A DNA stretch of 42,788 bases, taken from the NCBI GenBank assembly GCA_046294345.1, contig JBKBJT010000029.1, forward strand, positions 1 to 42,788, in the 5' to 3' direction. Below the pieces are notes generated by a model, which ran no database searches, was not told where the DNA came from, and saw only the letters and a program-made list of their open reading frames with translations. A program made the translations under genes and the position numbers. Origin of the DNA: Ferrovibrio sp046294345. Lineage in GTDB: Bacteria; Pseudomonadota; Alphaproteobacteria; Ferrovibrionales; Ferrovibrionaceae. Shown here piece after piece: positions 7,893-15,847 of the stretch. Position 1 is the first letter of the stretch. Each line of letters opens with the position of its first letter.

Positions 7893-8888
7893 TTATTCGG
7901 CGGCGTCGGCCAGCCGGAGCCAGTAATGGCTGTCGCCATGGGCCATGGCGCGGTAACTGCGGGGGGTGACCCCGAACCGCTCGCGGAAGCTGCGGCTGAA
8001 ATGGGTCGAGGAATTGAAGCCCCAGGCAAAGGCGATTTCGGTGATCGAGCGATTCCGCAGGGCCGGGTGGGCCAGATCCTGGCGGATGCGTTCCAGCCGC
8101 GCCTGCCAGATATGGCTGTTCAGGGTTTCTTCTTCATCGGCGAACAGCTTGTGCAGATAGCGCTTCGAACAGCCGATAGCGGTGGCGATGCGGTCCAGCG
8201 ACAGCATCGGATCGTGCAGATGCGCATCGATATAGGCCTTCACGCGGTCGCGTGTGGTCTCGCGCAGGGCGATGTCCGTGCTGTTGCCCATATGGTCGAA
8301 TGCAGCCAGGCGCACCAGGTGCGACATGGTTTCGGCCATGTCGTTGCCGTCGCTACCGGCGGTAACGGCCGGCATCTCGGCGAAGGCGGAGGCAAGGAAA
8401 TCGTAGGCCAGGCGGCCCACGCCGCTGCGGCCGGAAAACCGCCGCACCACCAGATTGTCGAGATCGAGGCCAAGGCGGGTGAGGCGGTCGCGCGGCAGCA
8501 GCACGGCATGCTGGCGGATCGCCTCGGGATTGGAAACGATATAGGAGCGCGTGGTGTCGTAGATGCTCCACTCGCCGGGCGAGAGCACCACCTTGCGGCC
8601 ATTCTGCTCGAAGCAGGCCGAGCCTTCGATCTGCGCCACGATCTTCACATAGCCGCGGTCGTCCTGGCGGATCAGGGTATTGGTGCGCACCACGCGATGC
8701 CGACTGGCCATGATGTCGAGCATTTTGAGGCCGCCGAGATCGCCGATCTCCAGGCGGCCGTCGAAGCGCCTGTCGCCAAAGGTGTCGGATTGCAGGCGGC
8801 CGATATGGCGCCAGACGAAATCGCCCCACAGCGCCAGCCGTTCCGCCGGTGCCACTTCCGCGGTCGAGACGACCGAGAGCGCGCCCAC
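7893..8888 (-). CDS. AraC-family transcriptional regulator
   Basis: 331 aa. The N-terminal two thirds is an AraC-binding-like (FeaR/NphR-type) sensor domain, and the C-terminal ~100 residues carry two helix-turn-helix motifs. The first is around 'LDRIATAIGCSKRYLHKLF', the second around 'ITEIAFAWGFNSSTHFSRSF', followed by the family ending 'RFGVTPRSYR'. It starts with GTG at 8888, supported by a GGGGAGGG ribosome binding site 4-5 nt upstream. FeaR-like members often control amine or aromatic catabolism, but no such gene is adjacent on this strand. A perfect palindrome (8910-8921) lies just upstream and may be an operator. Confidence 0.92.
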   Translation of the reverse strand: MGALSVVSTAEVAPAERLALWGDFVWRHIGRLQSDTFGDRRFDGRLEIGDLGGLKMLDIMASRHRVVRTNTLIRQDDRGYVKIVAQIEGSACFEQNGRKVVLSPGEWSIYDTTRSYIVSNPEAIRQHAVLLPRDRLTRLGLDLDNLVVRRFSGRSGVGRLAYDFLASAFAEMPAVTAGSDGNDMAETMSHLVRLAAFDHMGNSTDIALRETTRDRVKAYIDAHLHDPMLSLDRIATAIGCSKRYLHKLFADEEETLNSHIWQARLERIRQDLAHPALRNRSITEIAFAWGFNSSTHFSRSFRERFGVTPRSYRAMAHGDSHYWLRLADAAE

Positions 8889-8909
8889 TTTCCCTCCCCA
8901 GGGTGTTTA

Positions 8910-8921
8910 TTGGATGTCCAA
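8910..8921. promoter_or_regulatory. 12-bp palindrome upstream of the araC-type gene
   Basis: TTGGA (8910-8914), a TG spacer, then TCCAA (8917-8921): perfect inverted repeat 22 bp upstream of the GTG start of the AraC-type regulator. Possible operator or autoregulatory site. The rest of the 262-bp gap to the tRNA shows no other gene. Confidence 0.3.
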
Positions 8922-9150
8922 CAATATCAATGTAGCTCGACGCAAAGCGCAGGGTAAGCCCTTTCCGTACATTCGTGCGAATACCGCGCAAAGCTGGGGT
9001 TGCCCAGTCAGCGATTAAGGATTTTCGCCTGATTTTTCAGGGAAAATAATTTCATGGCCGGCTGGGCCGACCGGTACTTCCATCGGCCGGCGGTTGATTA
9101 AGCCGGCTGCTTGGGTAATATCCGCGCCGCAAACCGGAAGCGGTTTGTCG

Positions 9151-9237
9151 GCCCCAGTGGTGGAATTGGTAGACGCGACAGACTCAAAATCTGTTGTCCG
9201 CAAGGGCGTGCTGGTTCAAGTCCGGCCTGGGGCACCA
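9151..9237 (+). tRNA. tRNA-Leu (anticodon CAA)
   Basis: 87 nt including an encoded CCA (9235-9237). The acceptor stem is GCCCCAG with CTGGGGC (9227-9233). The anticodon stem is ACAGA/TCTGT around loop CTCAAAA, giving CAA at 9185-9187. There is a long variable arm, as expected for a class II tRNA, and a T-arm GCTGG-TTCAAGT-CCGGC. It decodes UUG. No integrase or duplicated 3' end is nearby, so there is no sign of use as an attachment site. Confidence 0.97.
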
Positions 9238-9303
9238 CCTTCCTGAAAAATCGAGCATATTTGCCGACCCGCAGCGGCGGGCGGGTGTGGCACATCACTC
9301 TGC

Positions 9304-9341
9304 TTGCCTTGGCCGGCATAATCGTTATATTGCATAACAAT
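9304..9341 (+). promoter_or_regulatory. Crotonase-operon promoter overlapping a MarR-like palindrome
   Basis: TTGCCT (9304-9309) and TATATT (9326-9331), 16 bp apart, form a plausible promoter. The -10 lies inside the near-perfect inverted repeat ATCGTTAT-N5-ATAACAAT (9321-9341; one mismatch in 8-bp arms). A MarR dimer bound there would block RNA polymerase. The half-site ATAACAATA recurs on the minus strand at 12100-12092, next to the marR-type gene. Confidence 0.5.
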
Positions 9342-9367
9342 ATTCATCCCAAACCAAAATAGCCGTC

Positions 9368-10225
9368 ATGCGCCTCACCACTGCTGAGAAAGACAACCGC
9401 CCAGACGGCCAGAACACCGGCGGCCAGAGCACCGGACCTTCTGATCCCGGCATGAATCTGCCGCCGACCCTGGGCGTCGAGCGGCGCGGCGATATCGCCA
9501 TCCTGCGCCTGAAACGTTCGGAAAAACGCAACGCGCTCGATAATGCCACGGTGCTTGGGCTACAGCGGTTTTTCACCCTGCCGCCCGATGGCGTGAAGGC
9601 GGTGGTGCTGGATGGCGAAGGCGAGCATTTCTCGGCCGGGCTCGATCTGTCGGCGACGCAGGAGCTTTCCGCCAGCGAAGGTGTCGGCCATTCGATGATG
9701 TGGCATGAAGCCTTCCGCCATATCCAGTTCGGCCGGGTGCCGGTGATCTCTGTGCTGCATGGCGCGGTGATCGGCGGCGGGCTGGAACTGGCCGCCTCGA
9801 CCCATGTGCGCATCGCCGAACCTTCGGCTTTCTATGCCCTGCCGGAAGGTCAGCGCGGCATCTTCGTGGGCGGCGGCGGCTCGGTGCGAATCCCGAAGCT
9901 GATCGGCGTCGCCCGGATGATGGACATGATGCTGACCGGCCGCGTCTACAATGCCGAGGAGGGGCATGCCATCGGCCTGTCGCAATACCTGGTCGGTGCC
10001 GGCGAGGGCATGACCAAGGCCCTGGACCTGGCGGCCAGGATCGCCGCCAACGCGCCGATGACCAATTTCGCCGTGATGCATGCCCTGCCGCGCATTGCCG
10101 ACAGCGCCCCGGAAGCCGGCTACATGATGGAGGCGATGATCTCCTCTATCGCCCAGGCCGATATCGAGGCGAAGACACGCATCCGCGATTTTCTTGAAAA
10201 ACGCGCCGGCAAGGTCGGCAAATAA
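9368..10225 (+). CDS. Enoyl-CoA hydratase/isomerase (crotonase) family protein
   Basis: 285 aa. The crotonase fold has the oxyanion-hole segments 'EHFSAGLDLS' and 'AVIGGGLELAAS'. Both glutamates used by hydratases are present, one in 'GGLELA' and one in 'LPEGQRG'. It probably hydrates an enoyl-CoA, or acts as a hydratase-lyase; the acyl substrate cannot be read from sequence. The first 28 residues are polar and low-complexity, so translation may start at ATG 9452 instead; neither start has a strong ribosome binding site. It is followed by a thiolase gene 30 bp downstream, and the pair is flanked by a CouR-like MarR regulator, suggesting CoA-dependent side-chain degradation of an aromatic or fatty acid. 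Confidence 0.85.
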   Translation: MRLTTAEKDNRPDGQNTGGQSTGPSDPGMNLPPTLGVERRGDIAILRLKRSEKRNALDNATVLGLQRFFTLPPDGVKAVVLDGEGEHFSAGLDLSATQELSASEGVGHSMMWHEAFRHIQFGRVPVISVLHGAVIGGGLELAASTHVRIAEPSAFYALPEGQRGIFVGGGGSVRIPKLIGVARMMDMMLTGRVYNAEEGHAIGLSQYLVGAGEGMTKALDLAARIAANAPMTNFAVMHALPRIADSAPEAGYMMEAMISSIAQADIEAKTRIRDFLEKRAGKVGK

Positions 10226-10255
10226 CAAACGGAATACCGGAGGAAAGAATCGGCC

Positions 10256-11518
10256 ATGTCGTCCGAACCCCACGCCCTGACCATTGATTTCGACGATGTC
10301 TGGCTGGTCGATGGCGTTCGCACGCCGTTTGCCGATTACATGGGGCCGCTGGCCGATATCTCGCCGATCGATCTCGGCATCAAGGCCGCGCGCGAGGCGC
10401 TGAAGAAAAGCGGCGTGCCGGCCGAGGATATCGGCTCGGTCGTCGCGGGCAGCATGGCGCAGGCCTCTTATGACGCCTATATGCTGCCGCGCCATATCGG
10501 CCTGTATGCCGGCGTGCCGGTCGGCGTGCCGGCGCATCTGGTGCAGCGTGTTTGCGGCACCGGCATCGAAGCGATCATTCAGGCCGCCAGCCAGATCAGG
10601 CTGGGCCAGACCCAGACCGGTCTTGTGGTGGGCGCGGAATCGATGAGTCGCAACCCTGTCGCCGCCTATACCCATCGCAACGGCTTCCGCATGGGCCAGG
10701 TCGAGTTCAAGGATTTCCTGTGGGAGGCGCTGATCGATCCGGCGCCGGGCATCATGATGGGCGATACTGCCGAAAATCTGGCTCGCGAATACCAGATCAC
10801 GCGCGAAGAGGTGGATGCCTATGCCGCCGAAAGTTTCGACCGCGCGCTGAAGGCGCGAGAGGATGGCTTTTTCGCCGGCGAGATCGCGACGGTGACGAGC
10901 GAGGCTTTCGAACTCAAGGGCTATAACACGCGCGGCATCAAGCTGGGCCGCAAGGCGCCGGAGGTGACGGAAGATACCCATGTGCGGCCTTCGCCGGTCG
11001 AGGCGCTGGCCAAGATCCGGCCGGCCTTCGGTGGCGTGCAGACTGGCGGAAATTCTTCCGGCGTGGTCGATGGCGCGGCGGCAGCCGTGGTGGCCGGCGG
11101 CGATTATCTGCGCGGCAAGAAAAAGAAGCCGCTGGCCCGGATCGTGGCCGGTGCCAGCGTGGGCGTGCCGCCCGAGATCATGGGCATCGGCCCGGTGCCG
11201 GCGATCCGCGCCGTCTGCGCCAAGGCCGGTATCGCGGTGAACCAGGTCGACCGCTTCGAAATCAACGAGGCCTTCGGCGCGCAGGTGATGGCCTGCATGC
11301 GGGCGTTGGAGATTCCGCGCGACAGGCTGAACGTGAATGGTGGCGCTATCGCCATCGGCCATCCGCTGGCGGCCACCGGCGTGCGGCTTTCCGTGACCGT
11401 GGCGCGCGAACTGCAGCGTTCGGGTCTGCGCTATGGCATTGCCTCGGCCTGCATCGGCGGCGGGCAGGGGATCGCGCTGCTGGTGGAGAATCCGGACGCC
11501 GCCGCCAAGGCTTCCTAA
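10256..11518 (+). CDS. Thiolase family protein (acetyl-CoA acyltransferase)
   Basis: 420 aa. Cleaves a 3-oxoacyl-CoA with CoA to acetyl-CoA and a shortened acyl-CoA, or runs in reverse. The nucleophile is Cys100 in 'QRVCGTGIEA' (a variant of the usual N-R-L-C-G-S-G). 'EINEAFGAQ', 'GGAIAIGHPLAATG' and the second catalytic cysteine in 'SACIGGGQG' are all present. A strong GGAGGAAAG site precedes the ATG. It is cotranscribed with the crotonase. It could serve as the thiolase of an aromatic side-chain pathway; I see no reason to call it the 3-oxoadipyl-CoA thiolase PcaF specifically. Its stop overlaps that of the convergent marR-type gene. Confidence 0.92.
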   Translation: MSSEPHALTIDFDDVWLVDGVRTPFADYMGPLADISPIDLGIKAAREALKKSGVPAEDIGSVVAGSMAQASYDAYMLPRHIGLYAGVPVGVPAHLVQRVCGTGIEAIIQAASQIRLGQTQTGLVVGAESMSRNPVAAYTHRNGFRMGQVEFKDFLWEALIDPAPGIMMGDTAENLAREYQITREEVDAYAAESFDRALKAREDGFFAGEIATVTSEAFELKGYNTRGIKLGRKAPEVTEDTHVRPSPVEALAKIRPAFGGVQTGGNSSGVVDGAAAAVVAGGDYLRGKKKKPLARIVAGASVGVPPEIMGIGPVPAIRAVCAKAGIAVNQVDRFEINEAFGAQVMACMRALEIPRDRLNVNGGAIAIGHPLAATGVRLSVTVARELQRSGLRYGIASACIGGGQGIALLVENPDAAAKAS

Positions 11519-11997
11519 AGCGCGGCCAGCCGGTCGAGCAGGTCCTGCAGGTTCCGCTTGTCGGTATTGCCCAGCGCGGCTTCGATGCGCTTTTCGTGCG
11601 TCTGCAGCAGATGCTGATAGGCGTCCTTGAGGAAGCTTTCGCCTTTCGGCGTAAGGAACAGGGCATTGGAGCGGCGGTCGCCGGGGGCGGCGGCACGACG
11701 CGCCAGTTTGCGCTGTTCCAGTTCGTCCAGCAGGGCGACGAAATTCGCCCGGTTGATTCCCAGCGCCTCGCTCACGCGCGACTGTTTCAGTCCCGGATTG
11801 GCGGCGATGATGGCCAGCACCGAGAATTGCGCCGGCCGCAGGTCGTAGTCCTTCATCGCGGTCATGAAATCCTGGAACGCGGCAAGCTGCGCACGGCGCA
11901 ACCGATATCCCAGCAGATTGCCCAGCAGACCGAGATCGACCTGGCCGGCCGGCTCCGGCGATTGTTCGGGTGCGGTTTGGGATTGTCTCGCGGCCAT
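11515..11997 (-). CDS. MarR-family regulator, CouR/FerR-like
   Basis: 160 aa from ATG 11997. The winged helix-turn-helix spans about residues 53-120, with recognition helix around 'VSEALGINRANFVALLDEL' (75-93) and a wing containing Asp107-Arg108-Arg109. The 'RRAQLAAFQDF' helix before the domain and 'LRPAQFSVL' resemble regulators such as CouR and FerR, which repress hydroxycinnamate genes and are released by an aromatic acyl-CoA. That fits the crotonase-thiolase pair next to it. The frame extends to a TTG at 12057, but the ATG at 11997 is preferred. Likely targets are the palindromes at 9321-9341 and 12090-12103. Confidence 0.88.
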   Translation of the reverse strand: MAARQSQTAPEQSPEPAGQVDLGLLGNLLGYRLRRAQLAAFQDFMTAMKDYDLRPAQFSVLAIIAANPGLKQSRVSEALGINRANFVALLDELEQRKLARRAAAPGDRRSNALFLTPKGESFLKDAYQHLLQTHEKRIEAALGNTDKRNLQDLLDRLAAL

Positions 11998-12073
11998 CCG
12001 AGGGTCCGATTCAGGTGATTTCTGCTCCGGTGTAAAAGATATCCGGCGGGGTGGCAATCAATATGCGGGATTT

Positions 12074-12103
12074 TTGAAAATCGGTATTCATTATTGTTAT
12101 AAT
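12074..12103 (+). promoter_or_regulatory. Promoter of the thioesterase gene with overlapping inverted repeat
   Basis: TTGAAA (12074-12079), an 18-bp spacer and a consensus TATAAT (12098-12103), about 30 bp before the 12133 start. The -10 is embedded in ATTAT-N4-ATAAT (12090-12103). The half-site shared with the crotonase promoter palindrome also lies here. It sits in the 135-bp gap between divergent marR-type and thioesterase genes. Confidence 0.6.
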
Positions 12104-12132
12104 CAGAAACTATTCGGAAGGCGGAGGGTTGG

Positions 12133-12546
12133 ATGAAGGTCAGCATTCACCGGGTCAGTATCGAATGGGGCGATGCCGATCCGGCACGGATCGTTTTCTA
12201 TCCGAACTATTTCGCCTGGTTCGATGCCGGCACACGCCATCTGTGGGATAGCGTCGGCCTCAATATGAGTACGGTCTTCGACGACTATGGCGTGGTTGGC
12301 ATTCCCATTGCCGAAGCCAATGCGAAATTCCTGGCGCCGTCGAAATTCGGCGACATCATCGAAGTGCATAGCGGCATCGCCGAATGGGCCGAAAAGCATT
12401 TCATCGTCAGCCATAAGGTATTCAATGCCGGAGTCCTGGCCGTCGATGGATTTGAGCGCCGCGTCTGGGCCGCAGAACATCCGGAGCAGCCCGGCCGGCT
12501 GAAGGCCCTGCCGGTGCCACAGGCGATCCGGAACTGTTTTACCTGA
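12133..12546 (+). CDS. 4-hydroxybenzoyl-CoA thioesterase-family protein (hotdog fold)
   Basis: 137 aa, the usual length for this hotdog family. The N-terminal signature 'WGDADPARIVFYPNYFAWFD' carries the catalytic aspartate (Asp16, equivalent to Asp17 of the Pseudomonas enzyme) and is very close to true 4-hydroxybenzoyl-CoA thioesterases rather than to YbgC. It would hydrolyse an aromatic acyl-CoA to the free acid and CoA. A GGAGGG site precedes the ATG. Position between the crotonase-thiolase pair and the pca operon suggests it links CoA-bound hydroxybenzoates to protocatechuate, though the hydroxylase PobA is not in this window. Convergent with the iclR-type gene. Confidence 0.85.
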   Translation: MKVSIHRVSIEWGDADPARIVFYPNYFAWFDAGTRHLWDSVGLNMSTVFDDYGVVGIPIAEANAKFLAPSKFGDIIEVHSGIAEWAEKHFIVSHKVFNAGVLAVDGFERRVWAAEHPEQPGRLKALPVPQAIRNCFT

Positions 12547-12562
12547 AACACGCCGGACCGGC

Positions 12563-13330
12563 TCAGGCCAGGGCCATGCGGATGCCTTCGGCGGCGTAAA
12601 GCAGCGGTGACAGGAAGCGCTGCTGCATTTCCTCCACGCTGATGCGGCTGGCATGACCGCTGACATTCATCGCCGCCAGAACGCGGCCGGCCTGGTTGCG
12701 GATCGGCACGGCGATGGAACGCAGGCCGACTTCCAGTTCCTGATCTACCACCGCGTAGCCATTCTGCCGCACGGCGGCGATGCGGTCGCGCAGCAGGGCG
12801 GGGTCGGTGATAGTGTACGGCGTCAGCGGTCGGAATTCGCCAGTGGCGAAAAACTGTTCCAGTTCTGCCGTCCGCAGGTCGGCCAGCAGCACCCGGCCCA
12901 TCGAGGTGCAGAAGGCGGGCAGGCGGGTACCGATGCCGAGAGCCACCGACATGATGCGCTTGGTCGGCACGCGGGCGACATAAACGATGTCGCTGCCTTC
13001 CAGCACAGAGATCGAGCAGGATTCATTTACCTGTTCGGTCAGGCGCTCCATGAAGGGCTGGGCGCGTTCCCAGATATGCATCGAGGTCAGGAAGGCGAAG
13101 CCCAGTTCCAGCACGCGCGGCGTGAGGCGGAAATACTTGCCGTCGCCGGTGACATAGCCGAGTTCGCACAAGGTGAGCAGATAACGGCGGGCGGCGGCAC
13201 GGGTCATGTCCGCGCGCCGCGAGACCTCGCTCAGGGTCATTTCGTCATGATCGCGGTCGAAGGCGGTGATGACGCGCAGACCGCGGGCGAGCGATGTGGA
13301 GAAATCGCGGACATTGATGGTTGTTGACAA
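12563..13330 (-). CDS. IclR-family regulator of the PcaR/PcaU/PobR type
   Basis: 255 aa. The N-terminal winged helix (about 12-75; 'LARGLRVITAF', 'MTRAAARRYLLTLCELGYV') is followed by the IclR effector domain. 'DGKYFRLTPRVLELGFAFL' is typical of the beta-ketoadipate regulators PcaR/PcaU. It is divergent from pcaH and so most likely controls the pca operon in response to a pathway aromatic acid. The only available start is TTG at 13330: an in-frame stop lies shortly upstream and no earlier ATG or GTG is in frame, so a TTG start is likely real. The perfect palindrome at 13369-13389 is its likely operator. Confidence 0.92.
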   Translation of the reverse strand: MSTTINVRDFSTSLARGLRVITAFDRDHDEMTLSEVSRRADMTRAAARRYLLTLCELGYVTGDGKYFRLTPRVLELGFAFLTSMHIWERAQPFMERLTEQVNESCSISVLEGSDIVYVARVPTKRIMSVALGIGTRLPAFCTSMGRVLLADLRTAELEQFFATGEFRPLTPYTITDPALLRDRIAAVRQNGYAVVDQELEVGLRSIAVPIRNQAGRVLAAMNVSGHASRISVEEMQQRFLSPLLYAAEGIRMALA

Positions 13331-13368
13331 GGGAAGGTGATCCGTTAGAAATGTTCAATATACAAATC

Positions 13369-13396
13369 ATTGTGCGTTATACGCACAATATGTCAA
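13369..13396. promoter_or_regulatory. Perfect 21-bp palindromic operator between iclR-type gene and pcaH, with a minus-strand -35
   Basis: ATTGTGCGT (13369-13377), TAT, ACGCACAAT (13381-13389): 9-bp arms with no mismatch. A consensus TTGACA on the minus strand (13396-13391) abuts it, so the palindrome fills the spacer of the regulator's own promoter. This fits autorepression plus control of the divergent pca operon. Confidence 0.65.
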
Positions 13397-13478
13397 GCCA
13401 ATGCCGCTTTCCCATGACTGGGATCGATGTTGGCGGGTATTCCTTGCTGGATCGGCAGGGAATGGGAGGAAAAAACGA

Positions 13479-14186
13479 ATGTCAGCCCTTATCGGCTACA
13501 AAAAGCCGGCGGCGGGAACGCAGCCGAATTACCTCCACCCGCCATACCAGTCGTCGATCAAACGCGCGCCGGGCAAACCGCTGGTGCTGATGCCGCAGAC
13601 CCTGTCGGAGGTGACCGGGCCGCTATTCGGCCATGACCTGATCGGCCCGACCGACAACGATCTCACCAAGCAGCATGGCGGCGAGCCGATCGGCGAACGC
13701 ATCATCCTGTCCGGCCGCGTGCTGGATGAAAACGGCCGGCCTGTATCGCGCACCCTGATCGAAATCTGGCAGGCGAATTCCACCGGGCGGTATCGCCATG
13801 CACTCGACCAGCATGACGCACCCCTGGATCCGAACTTCACCGGGTATGGGCGGACGGTGACGGACGAGGAAGGCCGTTATCGTTTTGTCACCATCAAGCC
13901 CGGGGCCTATCCCTGGCGCAATCATCACAACGCCTGGCGGCCGCAGCATATCCATTTCTCGCTGTTCGGCCCCAGTTTCATGACGCGCCTGGTCACCCAG
14001 ATGTATTTTCCGGGTGATCCGCTGCTGTCGCTGGACCCGATTTTCAACTGCGTGACCGACCAGCGGGCGCGCGACAGCATGGTGTCGGCGTTCGATCTAG
14101 AAACCACGATTCCAGAATTCGCCCTTGGTTATCGCTGGGACATCGTGCTGCGCGGCCGGGATGCCACGCCGATGGAGAAACACTAG
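13479..14186 (+). CDS. pcaH: Protocatechuate 3,4-dioxygenase beta subunit
   Basis: 235 aa. Iron-bearing subunit of the intradiol dioxygenase that cleaves protocatechuate to 3-carboxy-cis,cis-muconate. The four Fe(III) ligands are Tyr105 ('GRYRH'), Tyr144 ('GAYPW'), His157 and His159 ('RPQHIHF'). Their spacing (39, 13, 2) equals that of the Pseudomonas putida enzyme's Tyr408, Tyr447, His460 and His462. The N-terminal PcaH-specific extension is present. A GGGAGGA site precedes the ATG at 13479. First gene of the pca operon; pcaG follows after 1 bp. Confidence 0.97.
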   Translation: MSALIGYKKPAAGTQPNYLHPPYQSSIKRAPGKPLVLMPQTLSEVTGPLFGHDLIGPTDNDLTKQHGGEPIGERIILSGRVLDENGRPVSRTLIEIWQANSTGRYRHALDQHDAPLDPNFTGYGRTVTDEEGRYRFVTIKPGAYPWRNHHNAWRPQHIHFSLFGPSFMTRLVTQMYFPGDPLLSLDPIFNCVTDQRARDSMVSAFDLETTIPEFALGYRWDIVLRGRDATPMEKH

Positions 14187-14187
14187 G

Positions 14188-14757
14188 ATGGCGCTGGTTC
14201 CGACCGCTTCGCAGACCGTTGGCCCCTATCTGCATCTGGGCCTCACCGCGCTCACCCGGGCCGACATCGCCAAGGATGCGTCGAAAGGCGAGAAGATCGT
14301 GATTTCCGGCCAGGTCCTGGATGGCGAAGGCAATCCGATCCCGGATGCGCTGCTGGAATTCTGGCAGGCCAACGCCGATGGCAAATACGCTCATCCCGAC
14401 GATACCCAGGACAAGCCGCTGGATGGCACATTCATCGGTTTCGGCCGCGTGCCGACCGACAAGGACGGCCGGTTCAGCTTTGCCACGGTGAAGCCCGGCG
14501 CCGTGCCCGGCCCGGGCAACAGCCAGCAGGCACCGCATATCGTGGTCTGCATATTCATGCGCGGCATGCTGCGGCATCTCTACACGCGCATCTATTTCTC
14601 CGATGAAGCCGCCAATGCCGACGATCCCGTACTCGGCCTGATCGAGGATGCCGCGCGCCGCCCGACCTTGGTCGCGCAGCGCCGGGACGGCGAGGCGGAG
14701 TATCGTTGGGACATCCATATGCAAGGCCCGAACGAAACGGTGTTTTTCGAATGCTGA
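14188..14757 (+). CDS. pcaG: Protocatechuate 3,4-dioxygenase alpha subunit
   Basis: 189 aa. The non-iron subunit that pairs with PcaH to complete the substrate pocket. It begins with the family 'PTASQTVGPYLHLGL' block and has the shared dioxygenase core ('DALLEFWQANADGKY', then 'GFGRVPTDKDGRFSF'). The iron histidine pair of the beta subunit is not conserved ('APHIVVCIF'), as expected for alpha. ATG at 14188 lies 1 bp past the pcaH stop, so the pair is translated in step for equal stoichiometry. Confidence 0.96.
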   Translation: MALVPTASQTVGPYLHLGLTALTRADIAKDASKGEKIVISGQVLDGEGNPIPDALLEFWQANADGKYAHPDDTQDKPLDGTFIGFGRVPTDKDGRFSFATVKPGAVPGPGNSQQAPHIVVCIFMRGMLRHLYTRIYFSDEAANADDPVLGLIEDAARRPTLVAQRRDGEAEYRWDIHMQGPNETVFFEC

Positions 14758-14797
14758 CCGAAGGCGCCGGAAGCGCCAGACAATGAGGAGGAAAACC

Positions 14798-15847
14798 ATG
14801 CTCACACGTCGTCTCGCCCTGGCCGCCTGCATGGCGGCAGGTGCAACCCTGGCTCCGGTGGCCTTTACGCCAGCCGTCGCGCAGGTTGAGTTGAAGATCC
14901 AGCATTTTCTGCCGGCCGGCGCACCGTCGCAGAAATCGCTGATCGAACCCTGGGCCAAGGCGGTCGAGGAGCAGTCGCAGGGCAAGATCAAGTCGCGCAT
15001 CTTCCCGGCCATGCAGCTTGGCGGCAAGCCGCCCGAACTTTACGACCAGGTTCGCGATGGCATCGTCGATGTGGTGTGGACGCTGCCCAGCTACACGCCC
15101 GGCCGCTTCCCGATCATGTCGGTCTTTGAGCTGCCCTTCATGATCAATGATGCCGAGGCCACCACCAAGGCGGCCTGGGAATTCTACCAGACATACGCCA
15201 AGGCCGAATTCCCCGATGTGCATCCGCTGCTGTTCCATGTGCATGCCCGCGGCGTGATCCATACCAAGGGCAAGGCCGTGCAGAGCGTGGACGACCTGAA
15301 GGGCATGAAGCTGCGCGCCCCGTCGCGTCCGGTGGGCGATGCCCTGGCCAAGTATGGCGCGACGCCGATCTTCATGCCGGTGCCGCAGACCCCGGAAGCG
15401 CTGTCGAAGAATGTCGTCGAAGGCACCGTGGTGCCGTGGGAAGTGACGGTGCCGCTGCGCCTGTATGAGCTGACCGACCATCACACCATCATCACCGGGC
15501 CACGCGGGCTGTATACGTCGGTGTTCCTCTACGCGATGAACAAAAAGACGTATGACGGGCTGTCGGCCGACCTGAAGAAGGTGATCGACGCCAATTCGGG
15601 TTCGGCCATCACCAGCCGCATCGGCAAGGCCTGGGAAGAGGTCGAAAAGCCGGGCCTGGAGGCCGCTAAGGCGCGCGGCAACAAGATCATCACCATGCCG
15701 GATGCCGAGACTGCCAAGCTGCGCAAGCTGGCCGAATCGGTCCAGGCCGCCTGGGTGGAAGACATGAACAAAGCCGGGAAGGATGGCGCCAAGCTGCTCG
15801 CCGCAGCGCAGGCCCTGATCGACAAGCATGGCGCAAAAACCAACTGA
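14798..15847 (+). CDS. TRAP transporter substrate-binding protein (DctP family), pca-linked
   Basis: 349 aa. Periplasmic binding protein of a tripartite ATP-independent transporter. The signal peptide spans about residues 1-30 (basic 'MLTRRLAL', ending 'PAVAQ'). The DctP fold shows the typical 'DDLKGMKLRAPSRP' segment, whose arginine normally contacts the substrate carboxylate, then 'GTVVPWEVTVPLRLYE'. A consensus AGGAGGAAAACC site precedes ATG 14798. Because it sits between pcaG and pcaB, the cargo is probably protocatechuate, a hydroxybenzoate or another aromatic carboxylate; this is inference from position. It overlaps the dctQ start by 20 bases. Confidence 0.93.
   Translation: MLTRRLALAACMAAGATLAPVAFTPAVAQVELKIQHFLPAGAPSQKSLIEPWAKAVEEQSQGKIKSRIFPAMQLGGKPPELYDQVRDGIVDVVWTLPSYTPGRFPIMSVFELPFMINDAEATTKAAWEFYQTYAKAEFPDVHPLLFHVHARGVIHTKGKAVQSVDDLKGMKLRAPSRPVGDALAKYGATPIFMPVPQTPEALSKNVVEGTVVPWEVTVPLRLYELTDHHTIITGPRGLYTSVFLYAMNKKTYDGLSADLKKVIDANSGSAITSRIGKAWEEVEKPGLEAAKARGNKIITMPDAETAKLRKLAESVQAAWVEDMNKAGKDGAKLLAAAQALIDKHGAKTN

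Noticed and set aside
9151..9237. tRNA-Leu as an integration site for a mobile element
   Set aside because: No integrase, no repeated tRNA 3' end and no foreign-looking gene block nearby.
9560..11362. A 600-codon open frame on the minus strand
   Set aside because: It lies antisense to the crotonase and thiolase, which have full family motifs. The translation is His/Arg/Gly-rich low-complexity sequence typical of shadow frames in GC-rich genes.
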